A DNA stretch of 64,000 nucleotides, taken from contig NZ_CYZX01000015.1 of NCBI RefSeq assembly GCF_001405015.1, forward strand, positions 1-64,000. The letters are read 5' to 3'. Numbering within the stretch: the stretch's first letter is position 1; each line of letters begins with the position of its first letter. A model generated the notes under the pieces. The model searched no databases, was not told the DNA's origin, and saw only the letters and a program-made list of their open reading frames with translations. The translations under genes and the position numbers were made by a program. Below, in pieces: positions 45,542 through 55,386 of the stretch. The DNA comes from Clostridium disporicum. GTDB lineage: Bacteria; Bacillota; Clostridia; Clostridiales; Clostridiaceae.

Positions 45542-46390
45542 CTACTTGCTATAATCGTAGAATCCTTTTCCTGTCTTTCTTCCTAACCATCCAGCTCTAA
45601 CATACTTTCTTAATACGTTACTAGCTCTATATTTATTATCTCCAGTTTCATTATATAAAACATCCATAATAGCTAAACAAACATCTAATCCTATTAAATC
45701 ACCTAAAGCTAAAGGTCCCATAGGATGATTTGCACCATATTTCATAGCTGTATCTATATCTTCAACAGATGCAATTCCTTCTTGAAGTATAAATGAAGCT
45801 TCATTTATCATAGGAATAAGTATTCTATTAACTACAAATCCTGGAGCTTCTTTAACTTCTACAGGTTCTTTTCCTATTGCTAAAGCTGCCTCTTTTACTA
45901 CATCAAATGTCTCTTGAGATGTAGCCATCCCTCTTATAATTTCAACTAACTTCATTACTGGAGCAGGATTAAAGAAGTGCATTCCAATAACTTTATCAGG
46001 TCTTGATGTAGCTGAAGCTACTTCTGTTATAGATAAAGAAGAAGTATTTGAAGCTAATACAGCTTCTGGTTTACATATCTTATCTAATTCTGCGAATATT
46101 TCTTTCTTAATTTTCATATTTTCGATAGCTGCTTCAATAACTAAATCACAATCAGCAGCTAGATTCATATCAGTAGTTCCAGAAATTCTTGAAAGTATTT
46201 CTTCCTTAACTTCTTCAGTAATTTTTCCTTTAGCTACTTGTTTAGATAATCCTTTATTAATAACAGAAATTCCTCTTTCTACAAATTCATCTTTTATATC
46301 TCTAACTATAACTTCATATCCCTTTTGAGCAAAAGCTTGAACTATTCCAGCACCCATAGTTCCAGCACCTAAAACAAAAATCTTTTCCAT
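45542..46390 (-). CDS. hbd: 3-hydroxybutyryl-CoA dehydrogenase
   Basis: Reduces acetoacetyl-CoA to 3-hydroxybutyryl-CoA with NAD(P)H in butyrate formation. The 282-residue protein begins with the nucleotide-binding GAGTMGAGIVQAFA and includes the catalytic His/Glu segments (GMHFFNPAPVMKLVEI, NHPMGPLALGDLIGLD). The ATG at 46390 has a GGGA site in front; a start 7 codons up is within that region. It is the last gene of crt-bcd-etfB-etfA-hbd. Confidence 0.97.
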   Translation of the reverse strand: MEKIFVLGAGTMGAGIVQAFAQKGYEVIVRDIKDEFVERGISVINKGLSKQVAKGKITEEVKEEILSRISGTTDMNLAADCDLVIEAAIENMKIKKEIFAELDKICKPEAVLASNTSSLSITEVASATSRPDKVIGMHFFNPAPVMKLVEIIRGMATSQETFDVVKEAALAIGKEPVEVKEAPGFVVNRILIPMINEASFILQEGIASVEDIDTAMKYGANHPMGPLALGDLIGLDVCLAIMDVLYNETGDNKYRASNVLRKYVRAGWLGRKTGKGFYDYSK

Positions 46391-46428
46391 ATCCCTTATT
46401 TCCCCTCTCATATTAACATTTCATATAA

Positions 46429-47460
46429 CTACACTAATTCTACAGCTATTTCTGATTCCTTAGATTCCATTGATTTTAATTCACTTATCATTTCTGGTAT
46501 TACTTTATTTAAATCTCCAACTATTGCATAGTCTGCAACTTTCATTATTGGAGCAGTTTCATCTTTATTTATAGCAATAATCATATCTGATTCTTGCATA
46601 CCAGCGACGTGTTGAATCGCTCCTGAAATACCACAAGCTATATATATGCTTGGTCTTACAGTTTTACCTGTTTGCCCAACTTGATAATCTCTTTCTATCC
46701 AACCTTTATCCACAGCACCTCTTGATCCTCCAACTACTCCACCAAAAGCATCTGCTAATTCTTGAAGTAATGTGAAGTTTTCTTTAGATCCTACTCCTCT
46801 ACCACCTGATACTATAACCTTTGCTTCACTTATATCTACAACTTCCTTATTAGCTTTTACTATTTCTAAAATTGTAGTTCTTATATCTGAAGCTTCTAAT
46901 TTAACTTCTACATTTTCCACTGTAAAATCATAATTCTTTTCAGTTAATCTAGAGAACACGCCTGGTCTTACAGTCGCCATTTGTGGTCTGTGATCAGGAC
47001 AAGCTATTGTAGCCATAATATTTCCGCCAAAAGCAGGTCTTGTTGCTAATAATGCTCCATTTTCAACTTCAACAGCTAAAGATGTACAGTCTGCAGTTAA
47101 TCCTGTTCTTAATCTTGCCGCAACTCTTGGTCCTAAATCTCTTCCTATAAACGTTGCTCCTATAAAGAATATTCCTGGCTTTTTATCATTAACTAAATCA
47201 CAAAGAACTTTTGTGTATCCATCAGTAGTATAGTTTTCTAACTCAGCATGGTCAGCTACTAATACTTCATCAGCACCATACTCTCCTAATTTATTAGCTA
47301 AATGTCCAATATTATTTCCTAATAATACAGCTGTTAACTTAACTCCTAATTCGTTAGCTAATCTTCTACTTTCACCTAATATTTCTAAAGATACTTTTTG
47401 TAACTCACCATGTCTTTGTTCAGCGAATACCCAAACTCCTTGATAATCTGCTATATTCAT
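46429..47460 (-). CDS. etfA: Electron transfer flavoprotein alpha subunit
   Basis: A 343-residue FAD-binding subunit. The C-terminal FAD domain has SGGRGVGSKENF, GGSRGAVDKGW and QVGQTGKTVRPSIYIACGIS. With EtfB and Bcd it forms the electron-bifurcating complex that reduces ferredoxin while crotonyl-CoA is reduced. Two adjacent ATGs exist (47463, 47460); the second has better spacing from GGAGGG. Confidence 0.97.
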   Translation of the reverse strand: MNIADYQGVWVFAEQRHGELQKVSLEILGESRRLANELGVKLTAVLLGNNIGHLANKLGEYGADEVLVADHAELENYTTDGYTKVLCDLVNDKKPGIFFIGATFIGRDLGPRVAARLRTGLTADCTSLAVEVENGALLATRPAFGGNIMATIACPDHRPQMATVRPGVFSRLTEKNYDFTVENVEVKLEASDIRTTILEIVKANKEVVDISEAKVIVSGGRGVGSKENFTLLQELADAFGGVVGGSRGAVDKGWIERDYQVGQTGKTVRPSIYIACGISGAIQHVAGMQESDMIIAINKDETAPIMKVADYAIVGDLNKVIPEMISELKSMESKESEIAVELV

Positions 47461-47479
47461 CATAAATCCCTCCATTCTC

Positions 47480-48259
47480 TTAGATGTAATGTTTTTCTTT
47501 TAATCTGCTTAAAACATATGATACTGCTTCTGGTACTGAATCTTTAACTATTTCTCCTGCACCTTTTGCTTCCTTAGTCATTGATTTCTTAACCTTTGTA
47601 GGTGATCCATTCAATCCTATTTCATTAGCTTCTACATCTAAGTCAGCTGATGTCATTATCTTTACTTCTTTATTTGCTGTATCAAATATTAATCCAACAT
47701 TCATATATCTTGGATGATTTAATTCTTCAATAGCTGTTAAAAGGCATGGTGTCTTAACCTTTATTAATTCATATCCATCTTCTAAAGCTCTATTTACTAT
47801 TAAGTCACTTCCATCAAATTCAACATTTTGTACATAAGTTACTTGAGGAATTTCTAAATGTTCTGCTATTTCTGGACCAACTTGAGCTGTATCTCCATCA
47901 ATAGCTTGTCTTCCTCCAAATATTATGTCATAGTCTAATGTTTTAATAGCTGCTGCTAAAGTCTTCGATGTTGCAAGTGTATCTGCTCCTCCAAAGGCTC
48001 TATCTGTTAAAAGTATAGCTTCATCAGCACCCATACATAACGCTTCTCTTAAAGCTTCTTTAGCTTGTGGAGGTCCCATACTTATTACTGTAATATGAGC
48101 TCCATTTTTTTCTTTTATTTGTAATGCAGCTTCTAAGGCATTCTTATCTTCTGGATTTATTATTGAAGGTACACCTTCTCTTATTAAAGTTCCCTTAACT
48201 GGATCTATTTTTACTACTGTTGTATCTGGTACTTGTTTTAAACAAACTACTATATTCAT
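47480..48259 (-). CDS. etfB: Electron transfer flavoprotein beta subunit
   Basis: A 259-residue partner of EtfA. It begins MNIVVCLKQVPDTT and contains GRQAIDGDTAQVGPEIAEHL. In the clostridial complex this subunit carries the bifurcating FAD and binds NADH. GGGAGG precedes the ATG. Confidence 0.97.
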   Translation of the reverse strand: MNIVVCLKQVPDTTVVKIDPVKGTLIREGVPSIINPEDKNALEAALQIKEKNGAHITVISMGPPQAKEALREALCMGADEAILLTDRAFGGADTLATSKTLAAAIKTLDYDIIFGGRQAIDGDTAQVGPEIAEHLEIPQVTYVQNVEFDGSDLIVNRALEDGYELIKVKTPCLLTAIEELNHPRYMNVGLIFDTANKEVKIMTSADLDVEANEIGLNGSPTKVKKSMTKEAKGAGEIVKDSVPEAVSYVLSRLKEKHYI

Positions 48260-48272
48260 ATAAAATACCTCC

Positions 48273-49412
48273 CTATCTTAATGCTGCGCCTGAGATAACC
48301 ATCTTTTGAACTTCTGAAGTTCCTTCATAAATCTCAGTTATCTTAGCATCTCTCATCATTCTTTCTACTGGATAATCCTTAGTGTATCCATATCCACCAT
48401 GAATTTGAACAGCCTTAGTTGTTACTTCCATAGCAACTTCAGCAGCAAATAATTTAGCTCTTGCAGCATCTACTGTGTAAGGTAATTTATTTTGTTTAAG
48501 CCATGCAGCTTTATATACAAGGTGTCTAGCAGCCTCAATCTTAGTGTCCATTTCAGCTATCATCCATTGTAATCCTTGGAAAGCACCTAAATTTCTACCA
48601 AATTGTTTTCTTTCTTTCATGTATTTAATAGCTTCTTCATAAGCTCCTTCAGCTATCCCTAATGCTTGAGCTGCTATACCTATTCTTCCTCCATCAAGAG
48701 TCTTCATAGCCATACCAAAGCCTTTTCCTTCTTTACCAAGTAAATTTTCCTTTGGAACTATACAATTTTCAAATATAAGTTCAGTAGTTGAAGATCCTCT
48801 TATTCCTAGCTTCTCTTCTACTTTACCAATAGAGAATCCTGGGAATGACTTTTCAACTATAAATGCCGATATACCTCTAGTTCCTTGTTTTTTATCCGTC
48901 ATCGCAAAAATTACAAATATATCTGCAACTCCTCCATTAGTTATAAATATTTTTGAACCATTTAAAACGTAATGATCTCCTTCTAATACAGCTGTTGTTT
49001 GTTGACCTGCAGCATCCGTCCCAGCTCCTGGCTCTGTTAATCCAAAAGCACCTATCTTTTCTCCTTTAGCAAGTGGAACTAAATATTTTTGTTTTTGTTC
49101 CTCTGTACCAAAATCATTTATTGCTCCAGCACTTAATGAAGTATGTGCAGAAACTATAACCCCAGTAGTCGCACAAACCTTAGATAATTCTTCTACCGTT
49201 AAGATGTAAGATAAAACATCTCCACCTGCTCCACCATATTCCTTAGGAAATGGGATTCCCATCATTCCAAGCTCACCCATTTTCTTAACATTATCTATTG
49301 GGAACTTTTCAGTTTCATCAACTTCAGCAGCTATAGGTTTTACTTCATTTAAAGCAAAGTTTTTAACCATTTGCTTTACTAGTTCTTGTTCCTTAGTCAA
49401 TCCAAATTCCAT
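48273..49412 (-). CDS. bcd: Butyryl-CoA dehydrogenase
   Basis: A 379-residue acyl-CoA dehydrogenase that reduces crotonyl-CoA to butyryl-CoA with the Etf complex. The FAD and substrate segments (GLTEPGAGTDAAGQQT, ITNGGVADIFVIF) and the catalytic glutamate in the C-terminal stretch IYEGTSEVQ are present. AGGAGG precedes the ATG. Confidence 0.97.
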   Translation of the reverse strand: MEFGLTKEQELVKQMVKNFALNEVKPIAAEVDETEKFPIDNVKKMGELGMMGIPFPKEYGGAGGDVLSYILTVEELSKVCATTGVIVSAHTSLSAGAINDFGTEEQKQKYLVPLAKGEKIGAFGLTEPGAGTDAAGQQTTAVLEGDHYVLNGSKIFITNGGVADIFVIFAMTDKKQGTRGISAFIVEKSFPGFSIGKVEEKLGIRGSSTTELIFENCIVPKENLLGKEGKGFGMAMKTLDGGRIGIAAQALGIAEGAYEEAIKYMKERKQFGRNLGAFQGLQWMIAEMDTKIEAARHLVYKAAWLKQNKLPYTVDAARAKLFAAEVAMEVTTKAVQIHGGYGYTKDYPVERMMRDAKITEIYEGTSEVQKMVISGAALR

Positions 49413-49447
49413 ATTTGTTACCTCCTACTCCTTACATCCCTTTTTAT

Positions 49448-50242
49448 CTATCTATTTTGGAAGTTCTTAGCTCTTTTTTCTAAAAATGCAGTCATTCCTT
49501 CTAATTGATCCTCTGAATCAAAACACTTACCAAAATCTTCAGCTTCAACTTTAATAGCTGAATCTATATCTACTTGAGTTCCTCTATTTATTGCATCCTT
49601 ACATAACTTAACTGCTATTGGTGCATTTGCAATTATTGAACCTGCCATTTTTTTAGCTTCATCCATTAAACTTTCTACAGGCACCACTTTATTAACTAAT
49701 CCTATTCTTAAAGCTTCTTCAGCATTTATCATCGCACATGTATATATAAGTTCCTTAGCTTTTCCTGCTCCAACTAATCTTGGAAGTCTTTGAGTTCCAC
49801 CAAATCCTGGAGTTATTCCAAGTCCTGCTTCTGGTTGCGCAAACCTAGCTTTTTCTGATGCTATTCTTATATCGCATGCCATTGCAAGTTCACAACCTCC
49901 CCCTAAAGCAAATCCAGGTATAGCCGCAATTACAGGCTTGTCTAATGTTTCTAATCTTCTAAATACTTTATTACCAAGTAATCCAAACTCCTCAGCTTCT
50001 GTTGAATTTAAATCTTTCATTTCTGCAATATCAGCTCCAGCTACGAAAGCTTTTTGACCAGCTCCTGTAACTATTACACAATAAATATCACTATTATTTT
50101 CAATGCTATCTATTACTATGTCTAACTCTCTCAAAGTGTCTGAATTTAAGGCATTTAAAGCTTTTGGTCTATTAATAGTAATAGTCGCTAAATTACCTTC
50201 AGTTTCAAAAATTACATTTTTTAACTCAACATCAACTTGCAT
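49448..50242 (-). CDS. crt: 3-hydroxybutyryl-CoA dehydratase (crotonase)
   Basis: Dehydrates 3-hydroxybutyryl-CoA to crotonyl-CoA. The 264-residue crotonase-fold protein has the oxyanion-hole segments (AFVAGADIAEM and GFALGGGCELAMACD) and the two catalytic glutamates. The ATG at 50242 gives a better spacing from AGAGAGG than the one 3 codons up. It is the first gene of the butyryl-CoA operon, with a Rex operator 62 bp upstream. Confidence 0.96.
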   Translation of the reverse strand: MQVDVELKNVIFETEGNLATITINRPKALNALNSDTLRELDIVIDSIENNSDIYCVIVTGAGQKAFVAGADIAEMKDLNSTEAEEFGLLGNKVFRRLETLDKPVIAAIPGFALGGGCELAMACDIRIASEKARFAQPEAGLGITPGFGGTQRLPRLVGAGKAKELIYTCAMINAEEALRIGLVNKVVPVESLMDEAKKMAGSIIANAPIAVKLCKDAINRGTQVDIDSAIKVEAEDFGKCFDSEDQLEGMTAFLEKRAKNFQNR

Positions 50243-50303
50243 TCTCAACATTCCTCTCTTTTATACAAAATTCATCATCAAAAAAAGCATAAATCATCAC
50301 CAA

Positions 50304-50321
50304 TTGTTAATTTTATAACAA
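50304..50321. promoter_or_regulatory. Rex operator upstream of crt
   Basis: TTGTTAATTTTATAACAA matches the Rex consensus TTGTTAA-N4-TTAACAA with one mismatch. Rex would repress the butyryl-CoA operon when NADH/NAD+ is low. Confidence 0.88.
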
Positions 50322-50516
50322 TTATCGCTAAAAAAATATACTTTCTTGTCGTCTTCAGTATAGTAATTGGAATAATTTAATTTCTGTGATTATTATATTA
50401 CTTTACAAAGAGCTTTTCAATAACTTTTTACATTTAAGTTATTTTTTACCATATTTAATTTTATCTGCTCTTTTCACAATCAAAATTAAATATAATCCTC
50501 CTAAAAAATAAAAAAA

Positions 50517-50560
50517 TATACTTTCAAAATAGTAAATTATTACTACTTTGAAAGTATATA
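50517..50560. terminator. Terminator of rex
   Basis: TATACTTTCAAA and its inverse with inner TAGTAA/TTACTA; on the minus strand a T7 run follows. Confidence 0.88.
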
Positions 50561-50604
50561 TGTATATATTATGTTCTCATTAAATAAATATTCTTTTTCT
50601 AAGA

Positions 50605-51264
50605 CTATTCATCCTGTTGATCTTGTTCATGTTCTGCTGCTTCGCTATGCATTAGATATATTAAAGTTAATAAACTCTCTGATAGGTGTACATTTTCAAC
50701 TATTACGTCACTTGGTACTTTTAAATCTACAGGGGCAAAATTCCATATTCCCTTTATTCCACATTTAACTAGAATATCACATACCTTTTGGGCATTTATT
50801 CTTGGTACACAAATAATTCCAACGTCTGTTGGGTTTGCTTGTGCATATCTTTCTAACTCATCAATATCTTGTATCTCAATATCTCTAATCTTCATTCCTA
50901 ATAATTTTGGATTTGCATCAAAAATTGCATTAATATTTAATCCTGCTTTAGAAAATCTATAGTTAGCAATTGCTTGACCTATATTACCAGCTCCAACTAT
51001 TAAAGCTTTATATTCTCTGTCTAACCCTAATATTAATCCTATTTGGTTATAAAGATCTTTTACATTATATCCATAGCCTTGTTGTCCGAAATCTCCAAAA
51101 TTATTTAAATCTTGTCTTATTTGTGAAGCTGTAAAACCTATTTTTTCCCCAAGCTCTTTTGAAGAAATTCTATCTACATCATTTGCCATTAACTCTTGTA
51201 GATATCTATGGTATTTAGGTAATCTTTTAATTACAGCCATAGAAACGTGTTTTTTTCTTTCCAT
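50605..51264 (-). CDS. rex: Redox-sensing transcriptional repressor Rex
   Basis: A 219-residue repressor that senses NADH/NAD+. The winged helix is at about residues 10-60 and the Rossmann domain begins with GAGNIGQAIANY. It lies upstream of crt on the same strand, separated by its own terminator and the Rex operator, so it is neighbour and likely regulator of the butyryl-CoA operon. The C-terminal tail is acidic. Confidence 0.97.
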   Translation of the reverse strand: MERKKHVSMAVIKRLPKYHRYLQELMANDVDRISSKELGEKIGFTASQIRQDLNNFGDFGQQGYGYNVKDLYNQIGLILGLDREYKALIVGAGNIGQAIANYRFSKAGLNINAIFDANPKLLGMKIRDIEIQDIDELERYAQANPTDVGIICVPRINAQKVCDILVKCGIKGIWNFAPVDLKVPSDVIVENVHLSESLLTLIYLMHSEAAEHEQDQQDE

Positions 51265-51448
51265 AATCTAAATTCTCCTTAAAGTATCTTATATTTAATT
51301 AAGTCCACTTTCTCTACTTTTATACATTGATAATATAATAACATACTTTTAGCAAGTATTCTATATATCAAAATAATATAGATGAGCTATTTTCGTAAAT
51401 ATTTTTTTATTAAATGTATATCAAACAAGTAATAGTGTATATTATTTT

Positions 51449-52015
51449 TTAAAATATTCCAAGGTGTTCTAATAAAATTTTTACCCCTATTAATATCAGA
51501 ATAACTCCACCAACCATTTCAGCTTTACCTGAAAATAAATCTCCAAATATCTTTCCTATTATAACACCTATAGCTGAAGTTACAAGGGTTATTATTCCAA
51601 TAATCAATACAGCAGTTATAATATTTACATTTAGAAATGCAAAACTAACTCCTACAGCTAATGCATCTATACTTGTTGCAATAGCTAATATAAACATTCT
51701 TTTCATTCCAGTATCTACTTCATCATCCCCATCTTCATCAGGATGAATTGCTTCATAAATCATTTTTCCTCCAATAATAGATAAAAGAATAAATGCTATC
51801 CAATGATCAAACTTTTCGATATAGCTACTAAACCCATTTCCTAATATCCATCCAATTAAAGGCATAACTCCTTGTGCTATACCAAAAAACAATCCTGCTT
51901 TTAATGCTATTCTCCATTTCTCCTTTACTGGAATTTTTAGACCTAATGCTACTGAAACAGCAAAAGCATCCATCGCTAACCCTACTGCTAAAAAAACTAA
52001 ACTTAATAAATCCAT
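51449..52015 (-). CDS. mntP: Manganese efflux pump MntP
   Basis: A 188-residue six-helix membrane protein of the MntP/YebN family that exports Mn2+. Two related halves each carry the conserved acidic helix: GLAMDAFAVSVALG and ATSIDALAVGVSFA. The ATG at 52015 is preceded by GGAGGAG. It is controlled by the yybP-ykoY riboswitch and terminator directly upstream. Confidence 0.95.
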   Translation of the reverse strand: MDLLSLVFLAVGLAMDAFAVSVALGLKIPVKEKWRIALKAGLFFGIAQGVMPLIGWILGNGFSSYIEKFDHWIAFILLSIIGGKMIYEAIHPDEDGDDEVDTGMKRMFILAIATSIDALAVGVSFAFLNVNIITAVLIIGIITLVTSAIGVIIGKIFGDLFSGKAEMVGGVILILIGVKILLEHLGIF

Positions 52016-52111
52016 AATCTCCTCCACATTTTAAACTCTTATATTTTTATATTTAAATTAATATTAATACCTATCAATTATTTTACTTAAAGTTTCATCT
52101 TATTTTTCCTA

Positions 52112-52162
52112 AAAAAATAGAGACTTATGTATAACGTAGCAGATTCGTTATACATAAGTCTC
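52112..52162 (-). terminator. Riboswitch-controlled terminator of mntP
   Basis: A 17-bp stem starting GAGACTTATG, with T7 on the minus strand. Its left side includes CTTATG, the 3' strand of aptamer helix P1, so ligand binding and termination exclude each other. Confidence 0.9.
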
Positions 52163-52249
52163 ACAATTTAAAACAAAGCCAGATGTATTCACATCAATAT
52201 GTTGACTTTGTTACAAGATGCGATGATCTTGCATGCTACTCCCTTATGC
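52153..52249 (-). ncRNA. yybP-ykoY (Mn2+) riboswitch of mntP
   Basis: The RNA has P1 CATAAG/CTTATG, the conserved GGGAGTAGC loop sequence, a hairpin CAAGAT/ATCTTG, and the stem AACAAAG/CTTTGTT enclosing TCAACATA and CTGG. These are the docked-loop signatures of the manganese-sensing class known upstream of mntP. Overlap of P1 with the terminator predicts activation by Mn2+. Confidence 0.87.
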
Positions 52250-52270
52250 CCAAATATTCTCGACTTTTAA

Positions 52271-52299
52271 ATTATAATTAAAGTAAATTTCTTTGTCAA
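52271..52299 (-). promoter_or_regulatory. mntP promoter
   Basis: Perfect TTGACA, 17-bp spacer, TATAAT on the minus strand, immediately after the cadA stop codon. Confidence 0.9.
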
Positions 52300-52302
52300 C
52301 TT

Positions 52303-54795
52303 TTATCTAAGACACCTTATAGAGTTAATTACAGCTAATATTGTGACACCAACATCAGCAAATACAGCTTCCCACATAGTACCAATTCCAAATGCAACTA
52401 ATATCATTACTATAGTTTTTACAGCTAATGCAAATATTATATTTTGCCAAAGTATTTTATTTGTTTTTCTTGCTGCTTTTATAGCATCAACTATAGATTT
52501 AGGATCATCTTTCATTAATACGACATCTGCAGCCTCAATAGCCGCATCTGAACCAATTCCTCCCATAGCTATTCCAATATCTGCTCTTGCAAGTACTGGG
52601 GCGTCATTTATTCCATCACCAACAAAAACAAGCTTTCCTTTTGAAGATTTAATATTCATTAACTTTTCAACTTGTTCTACTTTATCAGCTGGTAATAATT
52701 CTGAATAAACTTGATCTAAACCTATTATCTTACCTACTTTATCAGCTACAACTTTATTATCCCCAGTAAGCATTACAGTATTTTTTATTCCAATGCTCTT
52801 TAATGTTTCTATTGCTTCTTTAGATGTTTCTTTTATCTCATCTGATATAACTATATTTCCCTTATACTTACCATTGATAGCCACATGGACTATTGTACCA
52901 ATAGTATCTACTTCATTAAATTTGATATTAAATTTATTCATTAATTTGTAGTTACCTAAAAGTACTTCATTTCCTTCGATATTAACTTTTATTCCATGAC
53001 CTGAAATTTCTTCATAATTAATTAAGCTTTCTTTATTTATTTCTTTTCCATAAGCCTTAACTATTGACAAAGCTATAGGGTGATTAGAATTACTTTCACC
53101 ATACGCCGCTAACTTTAGTAACTCATCTTTATCTATATTATTTGTATTTATTTCTGTTACTTTAAATACTCCTTTAGTTAAAGTACCTGTTTTATCAAAA
53201 ACTACTGTTTCCACATCTTTTAATGCTTCAAGATAGTTACCACCTTTAACTAATACACCTTTTTTAGATGCACCGCCTATTCCTGCAAATATTCCTAGAG
53301 GAACTGATACTACTAATGCACAAGGACATGAAACTACTAATAAAGATAATGCTCTATATATCCATACAGAAAATGTTTGATCTTTCATAATTAATGGTGG
53401 AACTACAGCAACTAATAAAGCTATTAAACAAACTACAGGTGTGTAAATCTTAGAGAACTTCGTTATGAACTTTTCTGTTAAAGCTTTTTTATTTGAAGCA
53501 TTTTCAACAAGTTCTAAAATTCTTGCAACAGTTGATTCTCCATACTCTTTTGTAACTCTTACTTTTAATACTCCAGTGTTATTTATAGCACCAGCTAATA
53601 TTTCTGTATCAACGGTTATTTCTCTAGGAACTGATTCTCCTGTTAGTGCAGACGTATCTATAAAACTTGTTCCATCTACAACTATTCCATCTAAAGGAAC
53701 TCTTTCACCTGGTTTTATTATTATTATTTCATCAATTTCAACATCTTCCGGATCTACTCTTATCTCATTTCCATTTTCTAATACAGTTGCATAATCTGCT
53801 CTTATATTCATTAAAGAAGATATAGATTTTCTTGATCTTTCAACTGCATACTTTTGGAATGCTTCTCCTATTTCAAAGAATAACATAACTGCTACAGCTT
53901 CTGGATATTCCCCTATAGCAAAAGCTCCTAAAGTAGCTATAGCCATTAAGAAGTTTTCATCAAATACTTCTCCTCTTAATATATTCTTTGCTGCCGTTAT
54001 CAGAACATTCTTACCAATAATCAAATAAGTTGCTGCAAAAAATATAAAGGCTATTAACGGATAACTTTCTAACATAACAGCAAGAACAAATCCTAAAGTA
54101 CCTATAACTAGAAATATATTTTCTTTTACATAAGACATTGTAGTTTTCTTTTCTTTTTCACATACTACCTCATTCGAAGAACTTGCATCACTTAAAATAG
54201 TTCTATTCCTTTTTCCTTTCTTGCTTGTTTCCTGTAATTCAACTTCAACATCAGGTTCTAAACTTTTTACTATTTTATTAATTTCTTTAAATGCTTCCTC
54301 TATTTTATATCCTTTATTTAACTCCACTAATAGAGTTGTAGTTGCAAAGTTTATATTAGCGTACTTTATACTATCAAGGTTTTTAACTTTCGCTTCAATT
54401 TTATTTGCACAATTTGCACAAGTTAATCCTTTTAATAATATCCTATTACTTTTATTTACTGTTTTATCATTTGTATAATTATCGCTATGATTATTTATGG
54501 TGCAGCAACCATCTTCACACCTACTTATTGTTCTAGCAGGACGTTTTATATTACCTTTTACTTCTTCAACAATAACATCTTTTTCGATAGACTTAACTAT
54601 ATCTTTTATTTGATTTATTATTTCTTCTTTATTATGATTAACAAAAACTTCAGCAATTAAAGTACTCGTAGCGAAGTTTACAGTAGCTTCTTTTATTCCA
54701 TTTATATTACTTACTTTGCTTTCTATTTTATTAGCACAATTTGCGCAACTTAAACCTTTTAATAACAGCTTAACCTTTTTAACATCATCATCCAT
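52303..54795 (-). CDS. cadA: Zn/Cd/Pb-type P1B ATPase with two HMA domains
   Basis: An 830-residue heavy-metal efflux ATPase. Two N-terminal metal-binding domains (both LSCANCANKIE / LTCANCANKIE) lie at about residues 8-75 and 118-185 with a Cys-rich linker (CEDGCC). The core has the transmembrane CPC (SCPCALV), phosphorylation site DKTGTLT, HP locus (SNHPIA) and GDGINDAP. The Cd/Zn rather than Cu type is suggested by the CPC with following sequence and by the CadC-like repressor directly upstream (16 bp). It protects the cell from Cd, Zn and Pb. Confidence 0.93.
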   Translation of the reverse strand: MDDDVKKVKLLLKGLSCANCANKIESKVSNINGIKEATVNFATSTLIAEVFVNHNKEEIINQIKDIVKSIEKDVIVEEVKGNIKRPARTISRCEDGCCTINNHSDNYTNDKTVNKSNRILLKGLTCANCANKIEAKVKNLDSIKYANINFATTTLLVELNKGYKIEEAFKEINKIVKSLEPDVEVELQETSKKGKRNRTILSDASSSNEVVCEKEKKTTMSYVKENIFLVIGTLGFVLAVMLESYPLIAFIFFAATYLIIGKNVLITAAKNILRGEVFDENFLMAIATLGAFAIGEYPEAVAVMLFFEIGEAFQKYAVERSRKSISSLMNIRADYATVLENGNEIRVDPEDVEIDEIIIIKPGERVPLDGIVVDGTSFIDTSALTGESVPREITVDTEILAGAINNTGVLKVRVTKEYGESTVARILELVENASNKKALTEKFITKFSKIYTPVVCLIALLVAVVPPLIMKDQTFSVWIYRALSLLVVSCPCALVVSVPLGIFAGIGGASKKGVLVKGGNYLEALKDVETVVFDKTGTLTKGVFKVTEINTNNIDKDELLKLAAYGESNSNHPIALSIVKAYGKEINKESLINYEEISGHGIKVNIEGNEVLLGNYKLMNKFNIKFNEVDTIGTIVHVAINGKYKGNIVISDEIKETSKEAIETLKSIGIKNTVMLTGDNKVVADKVGKIIGLDQVYSELLPADKVEQVEKLMNIKSSKGKLVFVGDGINDAPVLARADIGIAMGGIGSDAAIEAADVVLMKDDPKSIVDAIKAARKTNKILWQNIIFALAVKTIVMILVAFGIGTMWEAVFADVGVTILAVINSIRCLR

Positions 54796-54810
54796 ATAAA
54801 TACTCCTCCT

Positions 54811-55167
54811 TTATTCTGAAATATGTCTAAATCCTTCATCAAAAATATGCTTAATATGTTCATCATCTAATGAATAATAAACAACTTTACCTTCTCTTCT
54901 AAATTTGACTATTCTTGCAGCTTTTAATCCTCTTAATTGATGTGATATAGCTGATTGGCTTATATTTAGAAGCGCCGATAAATCACATACGCACATTTCA
55001 GCTTCAAATAGTGCACAAAGTATTCTTATTCTTGTTGTATCTCCAAACACTTTGAAAAACTCAGCTAGTTCATAAAGCGTCTCCTCTTTTGGCAATTTAT
55101 CTCTTACTTCTTCTACTACATCTTTGTGTATCACATTACATAAACAGCTTTCATTTTTCTCTTCCAT
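54811..55167 (-). CDS. cadC: ArsR-family metal repressor, CadC type
   Basis: A 118-residue winged-helix repressor that leaves DNA on binding Cd, Pb or Zn. Cys8 and Cys10 near the N-terminus and Cys59 and Cys61 in the MCVCDLS helix correspond to the CadC alpha3N metal site. The ATG at 55167 follows GGGGGA; the ATG 11 codons up lies in the operator. It starts a cadC-cadA operon. Confidence 0.92.
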   Translation of the reverse strand: MEEKNESCLCNVIHKDVVEEVRDKLPKEETLYELAEFFKVFGDTTRIRILCALFEAEMCVCDLSALLNISQSAISHQLRGLKAARIVKFRREGKVVYYSLDDEHIKHIFDEGFRHISE

Positions 55168-55182
55168 CTTAATCCCCCATTC

Positions 55183-55202
55183 ATATGAATAGTTGTTCAT
55201 AT
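55183..55202. promoter_or_regulatory. CadC operator
   Basis: ATATGAA and TTCATAT arms face each other across six bases, followed by further GTTCATA and TTCATATGAA half-sites. It lies between the promoter and the cadC start. Confidence 0.7.
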
Positions 55203-55214
55203 GTTCATACTTAT

Positions 55215-55244
55215 ATATTATGCTTACCCTAGTATTTTTGTCAA
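55215..55244 (-). promoter_or_regulatory. cadC-cadA promoter
   Basis: TTGACA, 18-bp spacer, TAATAT on the minus strand, directly ahead of the CadC palindrome. Confidence 0.75.
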
Positions 55245-55386
55245 CATTATCTCTATATTAAATTTTCAAAATATGAAATTTTTTCATTCTATTCACAATA
55301 AATTAACATATAAATATAAAGTAAATATTTTAGACATTATTTTTATTATTCACAATTTTTAATATAAAAATCGAGGAGATGATTTA